A stretch of 39,461 bases of DNA from Bacillota bacterium (GTDB taxonomy: Bacteria; Bacillota; UBA5301; JAMCQP01): the NCBI GenBank assembly GCA_023381695.1, contig JAMCQP010000014.1:1-39461 (forward strand), in the 5' to 3' direction. A program made the translations under genes and the position numbers. The notes under the pieces were generated by a model. That model did not search any database and was not told where the DNA came from. It worked only from the letters and a program-made list of their open reading frames with translations. This document shows, piece by piece, positions 1-8,505 of this stretch. Within the stretch, counting starts at the first letter, position 1. Each line of letters begins with the position of its first letter.

Positions 1-1
1 C

Positions 2-1786
2 ACCTGGAAGTTTATCGATGACGGGAAAGGGAACTACACCCTCACTCTTGCCCAACCCATCGATGCCCAGGTGGTGAAGGTCCATAACCGGTATGACGAC
101 CGGGATGAGGATCTGGGCTTTACGGACTAGGCCCAGTTCAAGAACGCGCTGGAGAAGGCCATCTCCGCTGAGCAGAAACTCGATCAGGCGACGCTGGAGT
201 ATGTGTATGACGCGGTGGGGAACCGGGTCGAGGAGCGGTTCACCCGGGCCACCACCCAGACCACGCTGTACACCTACTACTTAAACAGCAACCGGCTACT
301 GTCCAACGGCAAGTATGCCTTCGTTTACGATGCCAACGGGAACCTGACCAAGAAAGGCAATACCTACACCATCGGCGCGGGGCAGCAGGTGACCTTCACC
401 ACCTCCGGCGAAGGGGTGGAGTACTGGGAGTATGGGTATGACCTGCGCAACCAGTTGGTGCAGGTGACGAAGAATGGCCAGGTTGTGGGAAGTTACAGCT
501 ACGATGGGGAGGGGCTGCGGGTAGCGGGGACGTCTGCGGGTATTAGCCGCCATTATATCTTTGACCCTGCAGGGCGGGTGATCTACGAGACCAGGGCAGG
601 CGGCGGTAGCGGCGGAAGCAGCACCAATCCGACCACCGGCGGAAGCAGCACCAATCCGACCACCCCACCGGACACCTCCTATGTCTTTGCCTTCGGGCAG
701 CACCTGGCCAAGGTGGCAGGAACCATTGGCGATGGTGGAGAAGTATCTTACTACCATAACGACCAGCTTGGGTCTCCCATGGCCCTGACCGATAACACAG
801 GCAAGGTGATCTGGAGCCAGGATTACCTGCCATATGGGGAGGATCTGAACGAGAACGTCCAGGGTGGGGATACCAGGTTCAAGTTTGATGGCAAGGAGCA
901 GGACGAGGCCACGGGGCTCTATTATTTCAACGCCAGGTGGTACGACCCGGATCTGGGGAGGTTTGTGACGGAGGATAGCTATGCCGGGGATCCCAATGAT
1001 CCGCAGACGTTGAATCTATATGCCTATGTACTCGGGAACCCGCTAAAGTATGTGGATCCAACCGGAAATGTTTCTGCGACGATTGATTCAGGTCCGATTG
1101 GTGGAGAAGAACTTAACATCTATACGGATGAAGATAATAATCTAACAATAGAATCGAAAACATCTAGCGGCGGTAAGGAAGTCACTAAACTCGTTACCAG
1201 CGAAGTCGGTGGGGAAACCGTATCTACAATACAAACGGTAAACTACAACAATGACGGCGGGATTGATTCTGTTACATTTGAAAATGATGGATTAGAAGTT
1301 ACATTTAAGAACGGAAAACTTGACGTAAAAATTGGAAAGCTTGAAGGTCTTACCGGAGTAAACCCAACTCCCAAGGAAGTTGAGGATTATATTAGGCAGA
1401 AGGCGAGGGAAATGCAAATACCAGTAGAGATAGCACTTGCTACGGCAAAACAAGAGAGTATGCTAAAACAATTTGATTCTCAAGGGCAACCGCTTAGAAA
1501 CCCGGGTACTCCTGATTGGGGCCTGATGCAAATCAATGAAGGTACTGCAAATTTACTATTAAACAGTTTCGACATAAATAGGCTAAAATGGGATTGGAAA
1601 TACAACGTAGACTGCGGGATGAAGGTTCTAAAAGAATCTTACAACGCCGCGCGGAAAATATATAAAGACCCTGATAGTATTGCAAGGGGGACTTACGGTT
1701 ACTACAATGGTGGGCCGGATGCTATACGTCGTTGGGAAACAGAAATAGACGATCGTGACATAGGTTTCTGGAATTACTATAAGTAA
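2..1786 (+). pseudogene. RHS-repeat polymorphic toxin, 3' part, interrupted by an in-frame stop
   Basis: The reading frame is open from the window edge, but a TAG at 128-130 interrupts it; the same frame continues with normal RHS coding, and the first start after the stop is a GTG at 203. YD-type repeats are followed by a Gly/Ser/Thr/Pro linker and the RHS core signature (GLYYFNARWYDPDLGRF, then NPLKYVDPTGN near 1040-1069). After DPTGN the sequence becomes clearly AT-rich and encodes a new tip. Its end is lysozyme-like: a candidate catalytic Glu (codon 1454-1456, in AKQES), GLMQIN and YYNGGP, as in soluble lytic transglycosylase (SLT) domains. In RHS toxins the C-terminal tip is the effector, so this one probably cuts peptidoglycan; that is inferred from motifs. 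The stop may be a real mutation, making the gene silent, or a base error (GAG to TAG would restore it). Confidence 0.85.
610..663 (+). repeat. 27-bp perfect tandem duplication in RHS linker
   Basis: Two identical, adjacent 27-bp units (610-636 and 637-663) each encode GGSSTNPTT in frame. They form a flexible low-complexity linker between the RHS repeats and the core domain. The unit length is a multiple of three, so copy number can change without shifting the frame. Confidence 0.9.
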
Positions 1787-1852
1787 ATAATTTAAAAAAC
1801 CATGAATTTTGTTGCCTGGAGAAGCCAAAAATTAAATGGCAGGGGGATGGTT

Positions 1853-2779
1853 ATGCGAAGCGCACAAACTAAAATAATAATTGCTATTTTTATAGCTAGT
1901 ATTTTAACCCCATTTATATTACCCTCATTTGGTTACTGCAACAGTGCTAGTGAGACTTCCGTTGCTCAAAAGACCTTGAATTTCATCAAAGCTTTTGGAA
2001 AAGGCGACACGATTACCTTTTTTAATATGGCATCCTCAAAGTTTTTGATTCAAGAGGTAATGCCCGACGAGGAAGTAATTTCTTACCACGTATCTAATAG
2101 GTGGGGGGATGAACTTAAAAAGACAAGTGCTAGACTTAAAGACTTGGAAAGCTTTAATTTGCGCGTTATGCAAGAGGGTTCTCATGCGGATGTTTACGGG
2201 AAACTTCGCTGGTTAAATAAGGAAAATGAAATAAAGGGTTATTTCTGGGCGAGGCTTAACAGTACGACTAATGGGTGGGTAGTGAGTATTTTTAAGGTTG
2301 ATTGGTCAGATTCCATAGCCTTAGAAAAAGTATATGCGATTCGGGGACCAAATTACGCCGAAGAAATGGCAAGCGTTCAGAAGTGGGCGGGGGTAAGCTT
2401 TGGTGATTATCGTGATGATGTGCTCAAAAAGCTTGGTAACCCAGATAAAGAAGTGAAGGGATACCAATACGCTCATTATGAATCCAAAGGGATTGTTGTT
2501 GGGTATGTTACTACATGGGATCTCTGGGTTAAGAGCCTATCCATCCGGAAACAGAATTATAAAACAATACGCGGGATAGAGATAGGAGATTCGGAAGCTT
2601 TATTAAAAGAAAAATATGGTTTAGGATACAATATAACAACATGGGGGAAAAGTAAAAGGAAAACTTATTCTTACGTGGACTTTGCGGATTTAAAGTGGAT
2701 GGAATTTGAAATTATGGACGGGGTAATTACGGGAATTTCCTTTAGCGATTGGGCGCAAGAGCAAAGAATTCAAAGGTAA
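1853..2779 (+). CDS. Secreted protein, putative immunity protein for the RHS tip
   Basis: The ATG at 1853 is preferred because AGGGGG ends six bases upstream; the ATGs at 1802 and 1847 lack good spacing. The N-terminus is a clear signal peptide (MRSAQTK, then a hydrophobic stretch IIIAIFIASILTPFILP), so the 308-residue product is exported. The N-terminal half resembles small secreted domains of NTF2 type (LNFIKAFGKGDTITFF), a weak call. The C-terminal half has two related segments, GVSFGDYRDDVLKKLGNP and GIEIGDSEALLKEKYG, which recall the SmpA/BLIP-like fold often used by periplasmic inhibitors. It lies 66 bases after the RHS stop and shares the AT-rich composition of the toxin tip. An extracytoplasmic immunity protein would suit a peptidoglycan-directed toxin. 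Function is inferred from position; no family is certain. Confidence 0.7.
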   Translation: MRSAQTKIIIAIFIASILTPFILPSFGYCNSASETSVAQKTLNFIKAFGKGDTITFFNMASSKFLIQEVMPDEEVISYHVSNRWGDELKKTSARLKDLESFNLRVMQEGSHADVYGKLRWLNKENEIKGYFWARLNSTTNGWVVSIFKVDWSDSIALEKVYAIRGPNYAEEMASVQKWAGVSFGDYRDDVLKKLGNPDKEVKGYQYAHYESKGIVVGYVTTWDLWVKSLSIRKQNYKTIRGIEIGDSEALLKEKYGLGYNITTWGKSKRKTYSYVDFADLKWMEFEIMDGVITGISFSDWAQEQRIQR

Positions 2780-2914
2780 TAATGCAAATACACCTCCCCA
2801 GGGATTTTTTCCATACCTGGATCTGCACGGGTAGGTACGCCGGATGATGGCGTCCCAGCCGTCGGTCATCATTGGGATGGCTTACGGAGATCTTTTCTCT
2901 CTGGCGGACGGTGA

Positions 2915-3244
2915 CCTTCCGACCCCAACGGGCACCAGACCATCCAGCACAAGGACTGGGCGGGGCAAATCGTCCAGGTGGACCAGTATGAGACCGCCAC
3001 CGGACAGATCTTCCGGAGCCATGCCGCCTACGACCGGCTGGGCAGAAAGGTGCAAACTGTTGACGGCCGGGGCGCCACCACCCGGCTGACCTACGACGAT
3101 CTGGGGCGGCTGACGGAGACCAGCTACCCGGCGGTGCCCCTGGTCAAACCCGGCACGGGCTGGGAGGTTACCGAATCGCCGCGGGTGACTTACACCTATC
3201 TATATGAAGGTGTCAAGCCCCAAAATGTGGGAGTTGCAAGTTAA
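2915..3244 (+). pseudogene. Internal RHS-repeat fragment
   Basis: The frame opens after a TGA at 2912-2914 and encodes typical YD-repeat text (DPNGHQTIQHKDWAGQIVQ, AYDRLGRKVQTVDGRG, LTYDDLGRLTETSYP). The GC-rich composition matches the RHS core upstream, not the AT-rich tip. RHS similarity stops near 3207 (YTYLYEG); the rest of the frame runs into non-RHS DNA and ends at 3244. No credible start or C-terminal tip is present. This is probably a leftover of a second RHS gene or of the rearrangement that created the locus. The preceding stretch 2780-2914 holds nothing I recognise. Confidence 0.75.
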
Positions 3245-3336
3245 GCACTTATAAACTTAAACAGTTCTCCCCCTACCAACGTTTGACCTGATAATTGTCG
3301 TTACCCCCTGGTGAGCCATGCCCGATTTGCTAGACA

Positions 3337-3364
3337 CACAAGAGTGAGATAAAATACTCTTGTG
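3337..3364 (+). promoter_or_regulatory. Hairpin at IS left end ahead of orfA
   Basis: A perfect 9-bp inverted repeat (CACAAGAGT / ACTCTTGTG) with a 10-nt loop abuts the GGAGGG ribosome site of orfA. TTGCTA (3327-3332) and TAAAAT (3350-3355), spaced 17 bp, form a possible promoter starting inside the element. Transcripts entering from outside would contain the whole hairpin and could hide the ribosome site, a known way for insertion sequences to limit transposase made from external promoters. The role here is inferred. Confidence 0.55.
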
Positions 3365-3377
3365 GAGGGCGAGAAAA

Positions 3378-3668
3378 ATGGGCGAGACAGGAAAGCGGTA
3401 TACCAAAGAGTTTAAGGATGACGTGGTCCGCATGATCGTGGATAACGGTCGTAGCGTCGCCAGCGTGGCTAAAGACCTGGGTATCAGCGAACAGACTATC
3501 TACCGGTGGCTTGATCAGCACAAGGTCAGGCAAAATCCCGAAAAAGCACGGATGATGGAGCTGGAGGCCGAGCTCAAAGCCAAAGACCGTCGCATAGCAG
3601 ATCTGGAAGAATCGGTGACCATCCTAAAAAAAGCTACGGCCATCTTCGTGACACAGCACCGGAAGTGA
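3378..3668 (+). CDS. IS3-family transposase OrfA
   Basis: This 96-residue protein has an N-terminal helix-turn-helix (SVASVAKDLGISEQTIYRWL) that would bind the IS ends, followed by a coiled-coil leucine zipper (MMELEAELKAKDRRIADLEE) for dimerisation. The ATG at 3378 has GGAGGG eight bases upstream; the TTG at 3360 is a poorer start. Near its end CTA AAA AAA GCT (3624-3635) offers an A-run for -1 slippage, and the -1 frame stays open from there into orfB. OrfA alone would act as regulator and the frameshifted OrfAB as transposase, as is usual for IS3. Confidence 0.9.
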   Translation: MGETGKRYTKEFKDDVVRMIVDNGRSVASVAKDLGISEQTIYRWLDQHKVRQNPEKARMMELEAELKAKDRRIADLEESVTILKKATAIFVTQHRK

Positions 3669-4534
3669 TCTACCAGTTCATCAAAGGTCATAGCTCCGAA
3701 TTTCCGGTGAAGAAGATGTGCCAAATGCTTGAAATATCCCGGAGCGGTTATTATGCTTGGCTGGACCGATCACCCAGCCGACGGCGGCAGGAGGATGCAA
3801 GATTGCTTGAGCTTATTAGGAAAAGCCATCAGGCAAGTGGCGGTATCTACGGTGTGGATAAAATCCACCGGGATGTTCAAGAAATTCAACCCTGTAGCCG
3901 CAAACGGGTATACCGATTGATGAAGGCCAACAACATTCATTCAAAAAGGCCTCGGAAATTTAAGGCAACCACCAATTCAAAACATAACTTGCCTGTCGCG
4001 GAAAACTTATTGAACCAGAACTTCAAGGTAGACAAGCCAAATGCAATATGGGTCAGCGATATCAGCTATATTTGGACGGACGAGGGATGGGACTATCTGG
4101 CCACCGTAAAAGACCTTTTCCACAAAGAGATTGTCGGTTGGGCGGTTTCCAGCACCATGACGCGAGATTTAGCCATCCAAGCACTCAAGAACGCTATTCA
4201 GAGGCATCGGCCACCCGCAGGCCTTATTCACCACTCGGACCGTGGGGTCCAGTACTGTAGCAAAGATTATCAAGCTTTACTTGCCCAGCACAAAATGCTT
4301 TGCAGTATGAGCCGCAAGGGTAACTGCTACGACAATGCCTGCGCGGAAACCTTCTTCAGCACGATCAAGAACGAAATGATCCACTTACGAAAATTTAGAA
4401 CCAGAGAAGAAGCCCGCAAAGCTGTTTTTGAGTACATTGAAATATTTTACAACCGGAAACGTCGACACCAAAGCCTGAACTATCTAACCCCGGCAACTTA
4501 TTTATGGCAATACCAAAATTGTCAAGCAGCATAA
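3665..4534 (+). CDS. IS3-family transposase OrfB (DDE integrase domain)
   Basis: An N-terminal HTH-like segment (FPVKKMCQMLEISRSGYYAW) leads into an rve-type integrase core. The three acidic residues are visible: Asp in WVSDISYIW, Asp in HHSDRGVQY and Glu in NACAETFFSTIKNE, with the usual C-terminal YNRKRRHQSLNYLTPATY. The domain looks intact. It overlaps orfA by four bases in the -1 frame, so it is probably made mainly as an OrfAB fusion; the GTG at 3665 is a formal start. All catalytic parts are present and the element may still be active. Confidence 0.93.
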   Translation: MIYQFIKGHSSEFPVKKMCQMLEISRSGYYAWLDRSPSRRRQEDARLLELIRKSHQASGGIYGVDKIHRDVQEIQPCSRKRVYRLMKANNIHSKRPRKFKATTNSKHNLPVAENLLNQNFKVDKPNAIWVSDISYIWTDEGWDYLATVKDLFHKEIVGWAVSSTMTRDLAIQALKNAIQRHRPPAGLIHHSDRGVQYCSKDYQALLAQHKMLCSMSRKGNCYDNACAETFFSTIKNEMIHLRKFRTREEARKAVFEYIEIFYNRKRRHQSLNYLTPATYLWQYQNCQAA

Positions 4535-4541
4535 GGATATT

Positions 4542-4925
4542 TCAAGCTATCCTTCGTAAAGGAGAGCAAATCACACTCGGTTGTGTCTGGTAAAGCGGGA
4601 AGACCTCATCTTCCGAGTTTCCGGGTTTTCTGGCTCTAATGGCAAGAATCCACACAGTCGTGTCATCAAAGCGATAAACAAGACGCATATCTGCGTTTAC
4701 CCCTGCTCTGGGATTTGAAGTAGAATGAAATTTAAATTTCCACCATGTATCCAGGGGCGGGTGTTTAAGCCTGGCGCCAGCGGATGGGTTGTTGGCGATC
4801 ATGGCAAGAGCTTTGTCGATCTGCACTTCAAGCTCGTCCCAGACTACCCTGTTCAGAAAATCCGCTTGTAATGCCGGGATGTCGACCGAGAGGACGTCGG
4901 GGTGGAAAACGACCTTTCTGGTCAT
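4542..4925 (-). CDS. RelE/ParE-type toxin, C-terminus rewritten by IS end
   Basis: A small basic protein of the RelE superfamily: MTRKVVFHPDVLS start, an amphipathic helix around residues 30-47, then the beta strands WWKFKFHSTS, MRLVYRFDD and VWILAIRARK that form the RelE ribonuclease fold. Such toxins usually cleave mRNA on the ribosome. The gene overlaps the antitoxin gene by four bases (ATGA). Residues 1 to about 112 are native; the last 15 (from about TQPSV on) are encoded by the right end of the IS. Since the core strands are complete the toxin may remain functional. Specific RelE-type cutting residues could not be assigned. Confidence 0.8.
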   Translation of the reverse strand: MTRKVVFHPDVLSVDIPALQADFLNRVVWDELEVQIDKALAMIANNPSAGARLKHPPLDTWWKFKFHSTSNPRAGVNADMRLVYRFDDTTVWILAIRARKPGNSEDEVFPLYQTQPSVICSPLRRIA

Positions 4926-5251
4926 TTTTCAGGCCGAGCCTCCTTTATAGCCGCTTTAAGTTTGTCTTCCCCAACCCAATTGACTTCGGTTGCATCTCTG
5001 CGGCTGGCAATATTGCTCAGTTCTGCATCTTCCAGTGCCTCCTCCAATTCCTCGATACGCGAGATCAAAGCCGCAAATAGGGTGTGATCCAGTAGAACAG
5101 CTTCGGGCCTTGAGCGATAGCTGATAAGTAATTTCATCGAACTTTTGAGTTCTGTAAGAACACGTTCAAACGGCATATTTTGCAGTTCCGTGGCATTTTT
5201 GATCTGGTTGGCCTTGAACCGGTCATTCATCTCCCGAAAGATCTGGTCCAT
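4922..5251 (-). CDS. Antitoxin partner of the RelE-type toxin
   Basis: The 109-residue protein has a central segment resembling Phd/YefM-type antitoxins (VLTELKSSMKLLISYRSRPEAVLL, then a long acidic helix RIEELEEALEDAEL) and an extended C-terminal tail that would wrap the toxin. AGGTGG precedes the ATG by a normal distance. Gene order antitoxin-toxin with a four-base overlap is standard for type II modules. Such antitoxins usually repress their own promoter; I could not identify an operator in 5252-5375, which otherwise shows no gene. Confidence 0.75.
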   Translation of the reverse strand: MDQIFREMNDRFKANQIKNATELQNMPFERVLTELKSSMKLLISYRSRPEAVLLDHTLFAALISRIEELEEALEDAELSNIASRRDATEVNWVGEDKLKAAIKEARPEK

Positions 5252-5375
5252 TGGACACCACCTTCATCCATCCATTTCTTCAAGGTTATTATACCAGTTT
5301 ATTGGCATGTTGAAAAGGTACTCTATTTGCTATTTAACAAGGTAGTCAAACCGCCTAAAAGGCCGAGCCGCCCTT

Positions 5376-6197
5376 TCAGCTCTTCAGCGCGCCCCGCATC
5401 AACCCGCTGATGATCCACTTCTGGGCCAGGACATAAACGACAAGCACCGGGGCCATGGCCATCAGGTAGGACGCAAAGGCCAGATTGTAGTTGGTGCTGA
5501 ACTGGGACTGGAAGACGAACTGCACCAGGGGCAAGGTCATTGCTTCCGGCTTGTTTAAGATGATGAGGGGCAGCATAAAGTCGTTCCACACCCACAACGT
5601 GGTCAGGGTGCCGACCGTGGCGTTAATCGGCGCCATGAGCGGAAAGACGATCTTCCAGAACAGCTTCCAGACGCCGCAGCCGTCGATGATCGCCGCCTCC
5701 TCCAGGGAGGTGGGAATCGTTTTGAGGTACCCCACATACACGAAGATGTTAAAGGCCAGCCCGTAGACCACGTACAGAAAGATTAAGCCGATCTGGTTGT
5801 CGATCCCCATGGCGCTTGTCTCTTTCACGATCGGCAACATGATGATCGGAAAGGGGATGAAGAGGGCGCTTATAAAATAATAATAGAGGAACCTGAAGAA
5901 CCTTTTATGCATGTTCCGGGCGATGGCATAGGCCACCATCGAATTGGTAAGCAGAGTCAGCCCCACCGCGGCCGCCGTGATGAGAAAACTGTTGCCAAAA
6001 CTGCGGAAGAAGCTGGTCATCTGGATGGCCTGCGCGAAGTTTTCCCAGCGCAGGGTCCGCGGCAAGGAGATGATGGATCGGGCCATCTCCCGCGGATCTT
6101 TGAAGGCAATGGTCACGGTCAGGTAGAGAGGAAACAGGATCACCAGTGAGCCGAGCACCAACAGAACCGTGGCCGCCCAATTCGTCTTTCTGGCCAT
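5376..6197 (-). CDS. ABC sugar transporter permease, MalG type
   Basis: This 273-residue inner-membrane protein has about six hydrophobic segments and the cytoplasmic EAA loop EEAAIIDGCGVWKLFWKIV, followed by FPLMAP, which contacts the ATPase. It belongs to the CUT1 carbohydrate importers. The start is the ATG at 6197, because it overlaps the TAA of the upstream permease by one base (TAATG); the open frame extends further upstream only by chance. It is the last gene of the cluster. No ATPase gene lies nearby, so a shared MsmX-type ATPase encoded elsewhere is likely. The sugar cannot be told from sequence. Confidence 0.93.
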   Translation of the reverse strand: MARKTNWAATVLLVLGSLVILFPLYLTVTIAFKDPREMARSIISLPRTLRWENFAQAIQMTSFFRSFGNSFLITAAAVGLTLLTNSMVAYAIARNMHKRFFRFLYYYFISALFIPFPIIMLPIVKETSAMGIDNQIGLIFLYVVYGLAFNIFVYVGYLKTIPTSLEEAAIIDGCGVWKLFWKIVFPLMAPINATVGTLTTLWVWNDFMLPLIILNKPEAMTLPLVQFVFQSQFSTNYNLAFASYLMAMAPVLVVYVLAQKWIISGLMRGALKS

Positions 6198-7099
6198 TAC
6201 AGGCTCACCTCTCTCTTCTGCAAGAACTTGATCTGCAGGAATGAGACAACCAGGATCACCAGGAAATAGATCACTGCGTTCGCCGACTGGTAGGCGAATT
6301 CCCCGCCCTGAAACCCTCCCCGGTAGATCAAGAGGGAGATGGATTCGGTGGCCCGCCCCGGCCCTCCGCCGGTCAGGGCCATGATGTGATCGAAGACCAT
6401 CAGAAAATTCTTCATGGCCAGCACCATGTTGATGGTAAAGAAAGGCGCAATCAGGGGGAAGGTAATCCTGGCGAACCGCTGCCACCTTCCGGCCCCATCG
6501 ATGCTGGCGGCCTCGTAGAGGTCGTCGGGAATGGCCTGCAATCCCGCCAGGTACAACAAAGTATTAAAGGCGGACGCCTGCCACACCGCCACAAAGACGA
6601 CCCCCACCCACGCCAGAGCTGGATTCCCCAGGATATTCGTGGCCAGCGCGGTAATCCCCAACCTTTCGCCCAGGGCCGGCAGCAGGTAAGTAAAAATATA
6701 ATTGAAGATGAAGCCGATAATCAGGATGCTCAAGACGTTGGGGAGAAAATAGACCGCCCTCAGGAGCCTTTTCAGCTTGATTCTCTCATTAAGGAGGACG
6801 GCCGCCAGCATGCTGAGCAGGTTGACCAGAAGCGTGGAGATGATCGCAAATTTGAAAGTAAAGAGGTAAGAATCCCAAGCCCGCCCATCCTTAAGCAGGT
6901 TCAGGTAGTTTTTCAACCCCACAAACTGAAAGTCGCCATAGCCCGGCCAGTTGGTGAAGCTGTAAAAGATCCCCTCCAGGGCGGGGTAGGTGTGAAAGAC
7001 AAAGAACAATACCAGGGCGGGAATCGTCATCAAGAAATAAACGCGCGAAGATCGCCAGGACCGCGAAGACCGCGAAGATGGGGCTCTCACTTTCCTCAC
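6197..7099 (-). CDS. ABC sugar transporter permease, MalF type
   Basis: A 300-residue membrane protein with a short basic N-terminus (MRKVRAPSSRSSRSWRSSR), a first transmembrane helix VYFLMTIPALVLFFVF, about six segments in total, and an EAA loop (YEAASIDGAGRWQRFARITF) followed by PLIAP. MalF-type signatures include FVGLKNYLNLL and LTGGGPGRATESISLLIY. It pairs with the following MalG-type protein to form the translocation pore. It follows the binding-protein gene after 182 bases of hairpin-forming DNA. Confidence 0.93.
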   Translation of the reverse strand: MRKVRAPSSRSSRSWRSSRVYFLMTIPALVLFFVFHTYPALEGIFYSFTNWPGYGDFQFVGLKNYLNLLKDGRAWDSYLFTFKFAIISTLLVNLLSMLAAVLLNERIKLKRLLRAVYFLPNVLSILIIGFIFNYIFTYLLPALGERLGITALATNILGNPALAWVGVVFVAVWQASAFNTLLYLAGLQAIPDDLYEAASIDGAGRWQRFARITFPLIAPFFTINMVLAMKNFLMVFDHIMALTGGGPGRATESISLLIYRGGFQGGEFAYQSANAVIYFLVILVVSFLQIKFLQKREVSL

Positions 7100-7198
7100 T
7101 CCTATTTAAGTACTCTCGCTCCCCTCAAGGCGCAATATAACGCACCAGATGCCCTGGACGCACCGGGCACACCGGGCGCAGGCGCCCTGCCGGGCAAG

Positions 7199-7262
7199 GA
7201 ACAGATTTGCACTCCGGAAGGCGCAAATTTGCACCTGGCGCCCGGAAGGCGCAAATCTGTTC
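7199..7262 (-). repeat. Nested inverted and direct repeats between binding-protein and permease genes
   Basis: GAACAGATTTGC (7199-7210) and its exact complement GCAAATCTGTTC (7251-7262) flank 40 bases that contain the palindrome GCAAATTTGC (about 7222-7231). CGGAAGGCGCAAAT also occurs twice as a direct repeat. The transcript could fold into an extended hairpin. Between a binding-protein gene and permease genes such structures often shield the upstream message or attenuate the downstream one, giving excess binding protein. No U-run follows, so it is not a standard terminator. Confidence 0.6.
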
Positions 7263-7281
7263 CCGCCCGTCTCAAAGGAGC

Positions 7282-8505
7282 TTACCGGGAGCTCGTCTTA
7301 TCCCATTCGGCGTCCAGGTTGCGGAGGAAGGCGTTGACATCGCCCTTGAGGAGAAATTCTTGCACCAGATTTGATACCTGCATGCCGGACGGGTAATAAT
7401 GATCGGCGAAGCTGGTAATTCTCCCCGATTCAAAGTACTCCTTCAAATTGACCAACTCCGGATCTTCCTGGTAGACGCCCTTGACTGCGGAGAAGAGTTT
7501 CTGCTGGTTGATATAATACTGGGCGTTCTCCTTCTTGAGGAGGAAGTCGATGAACGCTTTGGCCTCTTTGGGGTATCTGGTCTTTTTGGACATGGTCAGG
7601 GCCGTGTCAACGCCGGATACCAGCCGGTTCTTCTTCGGATCGTTGGTCGGCGGGAGTGAGAAGACTCCGATCTCGATCTCCGGGTTGGCTTTCTTGATGG
7701 AAGAGATCGCCCAGATTCCCTGGATCAGCATCACGGACTCGCCGTTGGCAAAGGCGGCATTCCCCTGATCATAACCGACTCCGAAATTGTCCTTGTGGCC
7801 GTATTTAAGGAGAGTCAGCATCTTGGCGGCCACGTCGGGATACCTTTCCTTGAAGGTGGTCTGACCCTTCTTCCGCTTGTCGATGAAATCGTCGCCTTGC
7901 AGGTTGGAAGCCAGGGTGTTGAATGGTACCATCGCTGTCCAGGCGTCCTTGAAAGTCAGGTAGAAGGGCACTTCCCCGGCCTTCTTGATCTTCTCCGCCA
8001 TGGCCACGAACTCGTCCCAGGTTTTGGGCACGGTCAAACCCAGCTTTTCGAACTTCTTCCTGTTATAAAGAATCGTATTGGCGTTGGCGGAGAAAGGTAT
8101 GCCGTTGACCGTCTCCTTCTGCGCCAGCTTGTTGAGCATGGTAACGTAAGGTTTCTGGACGCCGGCCAGCGCGGGATCTTTGGAAAAATCGGCCAGCACG
8201 CCGGCCCTGGCCAGTTCGCCGTAGGTAAAGTTGCCGCCGATGGCCATGATATCCGGGATGTCGTTCTTGACCAGCCTGACCTTCAGGACCGTCTCCGCCT
8301 CCGGAACAAAGTTCTGGACGACGTCGATATCCGGATGTTCCTTTTCAAACCTGGCGATCAGTTCGTCAAAGGTCCCCACCGCTTCCCGCTTGTTCTGGAA
8401 GAGTTCAAGCTTGACCCTGGCGGCGGCCCCCACGCTCGAAAAGGCCCCGGCGGCCAGCATGAACAGCAAAACCATCGAAAGAACCAGTGCCATTCTTTTC
8501 TTCAT
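7282..8505 (-). CDS. Extracellular sugar-binding protein of an ABC importer
   Basis: The 407-residue protein matches family-1 solute-binding proteins: mature start VKLELFQNKREAVGTFDELI, then FEKEHPDIDVVQ, WDEFVAMAEKIKKAG and a C-terminal lobe with RYPKEAKAFIDFLLKK. The ATG at 8505 is chosen because GGGGGAG lies about eight bases upstream. The signal peptide (MKKRMALVLSMVLLFMLAAG, then AFSSVGAAA) has no lipobox cysteine, so it would be cleaved by signal peptidase I and released as a soluble protein. That is unusual for a monoderm Gram-positive, where these proteins are lipid-anchored, and normal for a cell with a periplasm. It delivers its sugar to the two permeases downstream. Confidence 0.92.
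   Translation of the reverse strand: MKKRMALVLSMVLLFMLAAGAFSSVGAAARVKLELFQNKREAVGTFDELIARFEKEHPDIDVVQNFVPEAETVLKVRLVKNDIPDIMAIGGNFTYGELARAGVLADFSKDPALAGVQKPYVTMLNKLAQKETVNGIPFSANANTILYNRKKFEKLGLTVPKTWDEFVAMAEKIKKAGEVPFYLTFKDAWTAMVPFNTLASNLQGDDFIDKRKKGQTTFKERYPDVAAKMLTLLKYGHKDNFGVGYDQGNAAFANGESVMLIQGIWAISSIKKANPEIEIGVFSLPPTNDPKKNRLVSGVDTALTMSKKTRYPKEAKAFIDFLLKKENAQYYINQQKLFSAVKGVYQEDPELVNLKEYFESGRITSFADHYYPSGMQVSNLVQEFLLKGDVNAFLRNLDAEWDKTSSR

Larger units (their letters stand above)
3328..4592 (+). mobile_element. IS3-family insertion sequence
   Basis: Imperfect terminal inverted repeats frame the two transposase genes: the left end 3328-3346 and the complement of 4574-4592 match at 14 of 19 positions, sharing AGACACA and GAGTG. 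Length is about 1.26 kb, normal for IS3. The match can be extended two bases outward (TTT/AAA), so ends are good to about 2-3 bp. I see no convincing short target duplication. The right end cuts into the C-terminal codons of the RelE-type toxin gene. Confidence 0.8.

Noticed and set aside
6198-6485. Extended N-terminus for the MalG-type permease
   Set aside because: The extra 96 residues are the other-frame translation of the MalF-type gene; the true start overlaps the upstream stop as TAATG.
6386-7396. Plus-strand open frame of 336 codons across the permease gene
   Set aside because: Low-complexity translation lying opposite a clear MalF-type permease; no domain or ribosome site.
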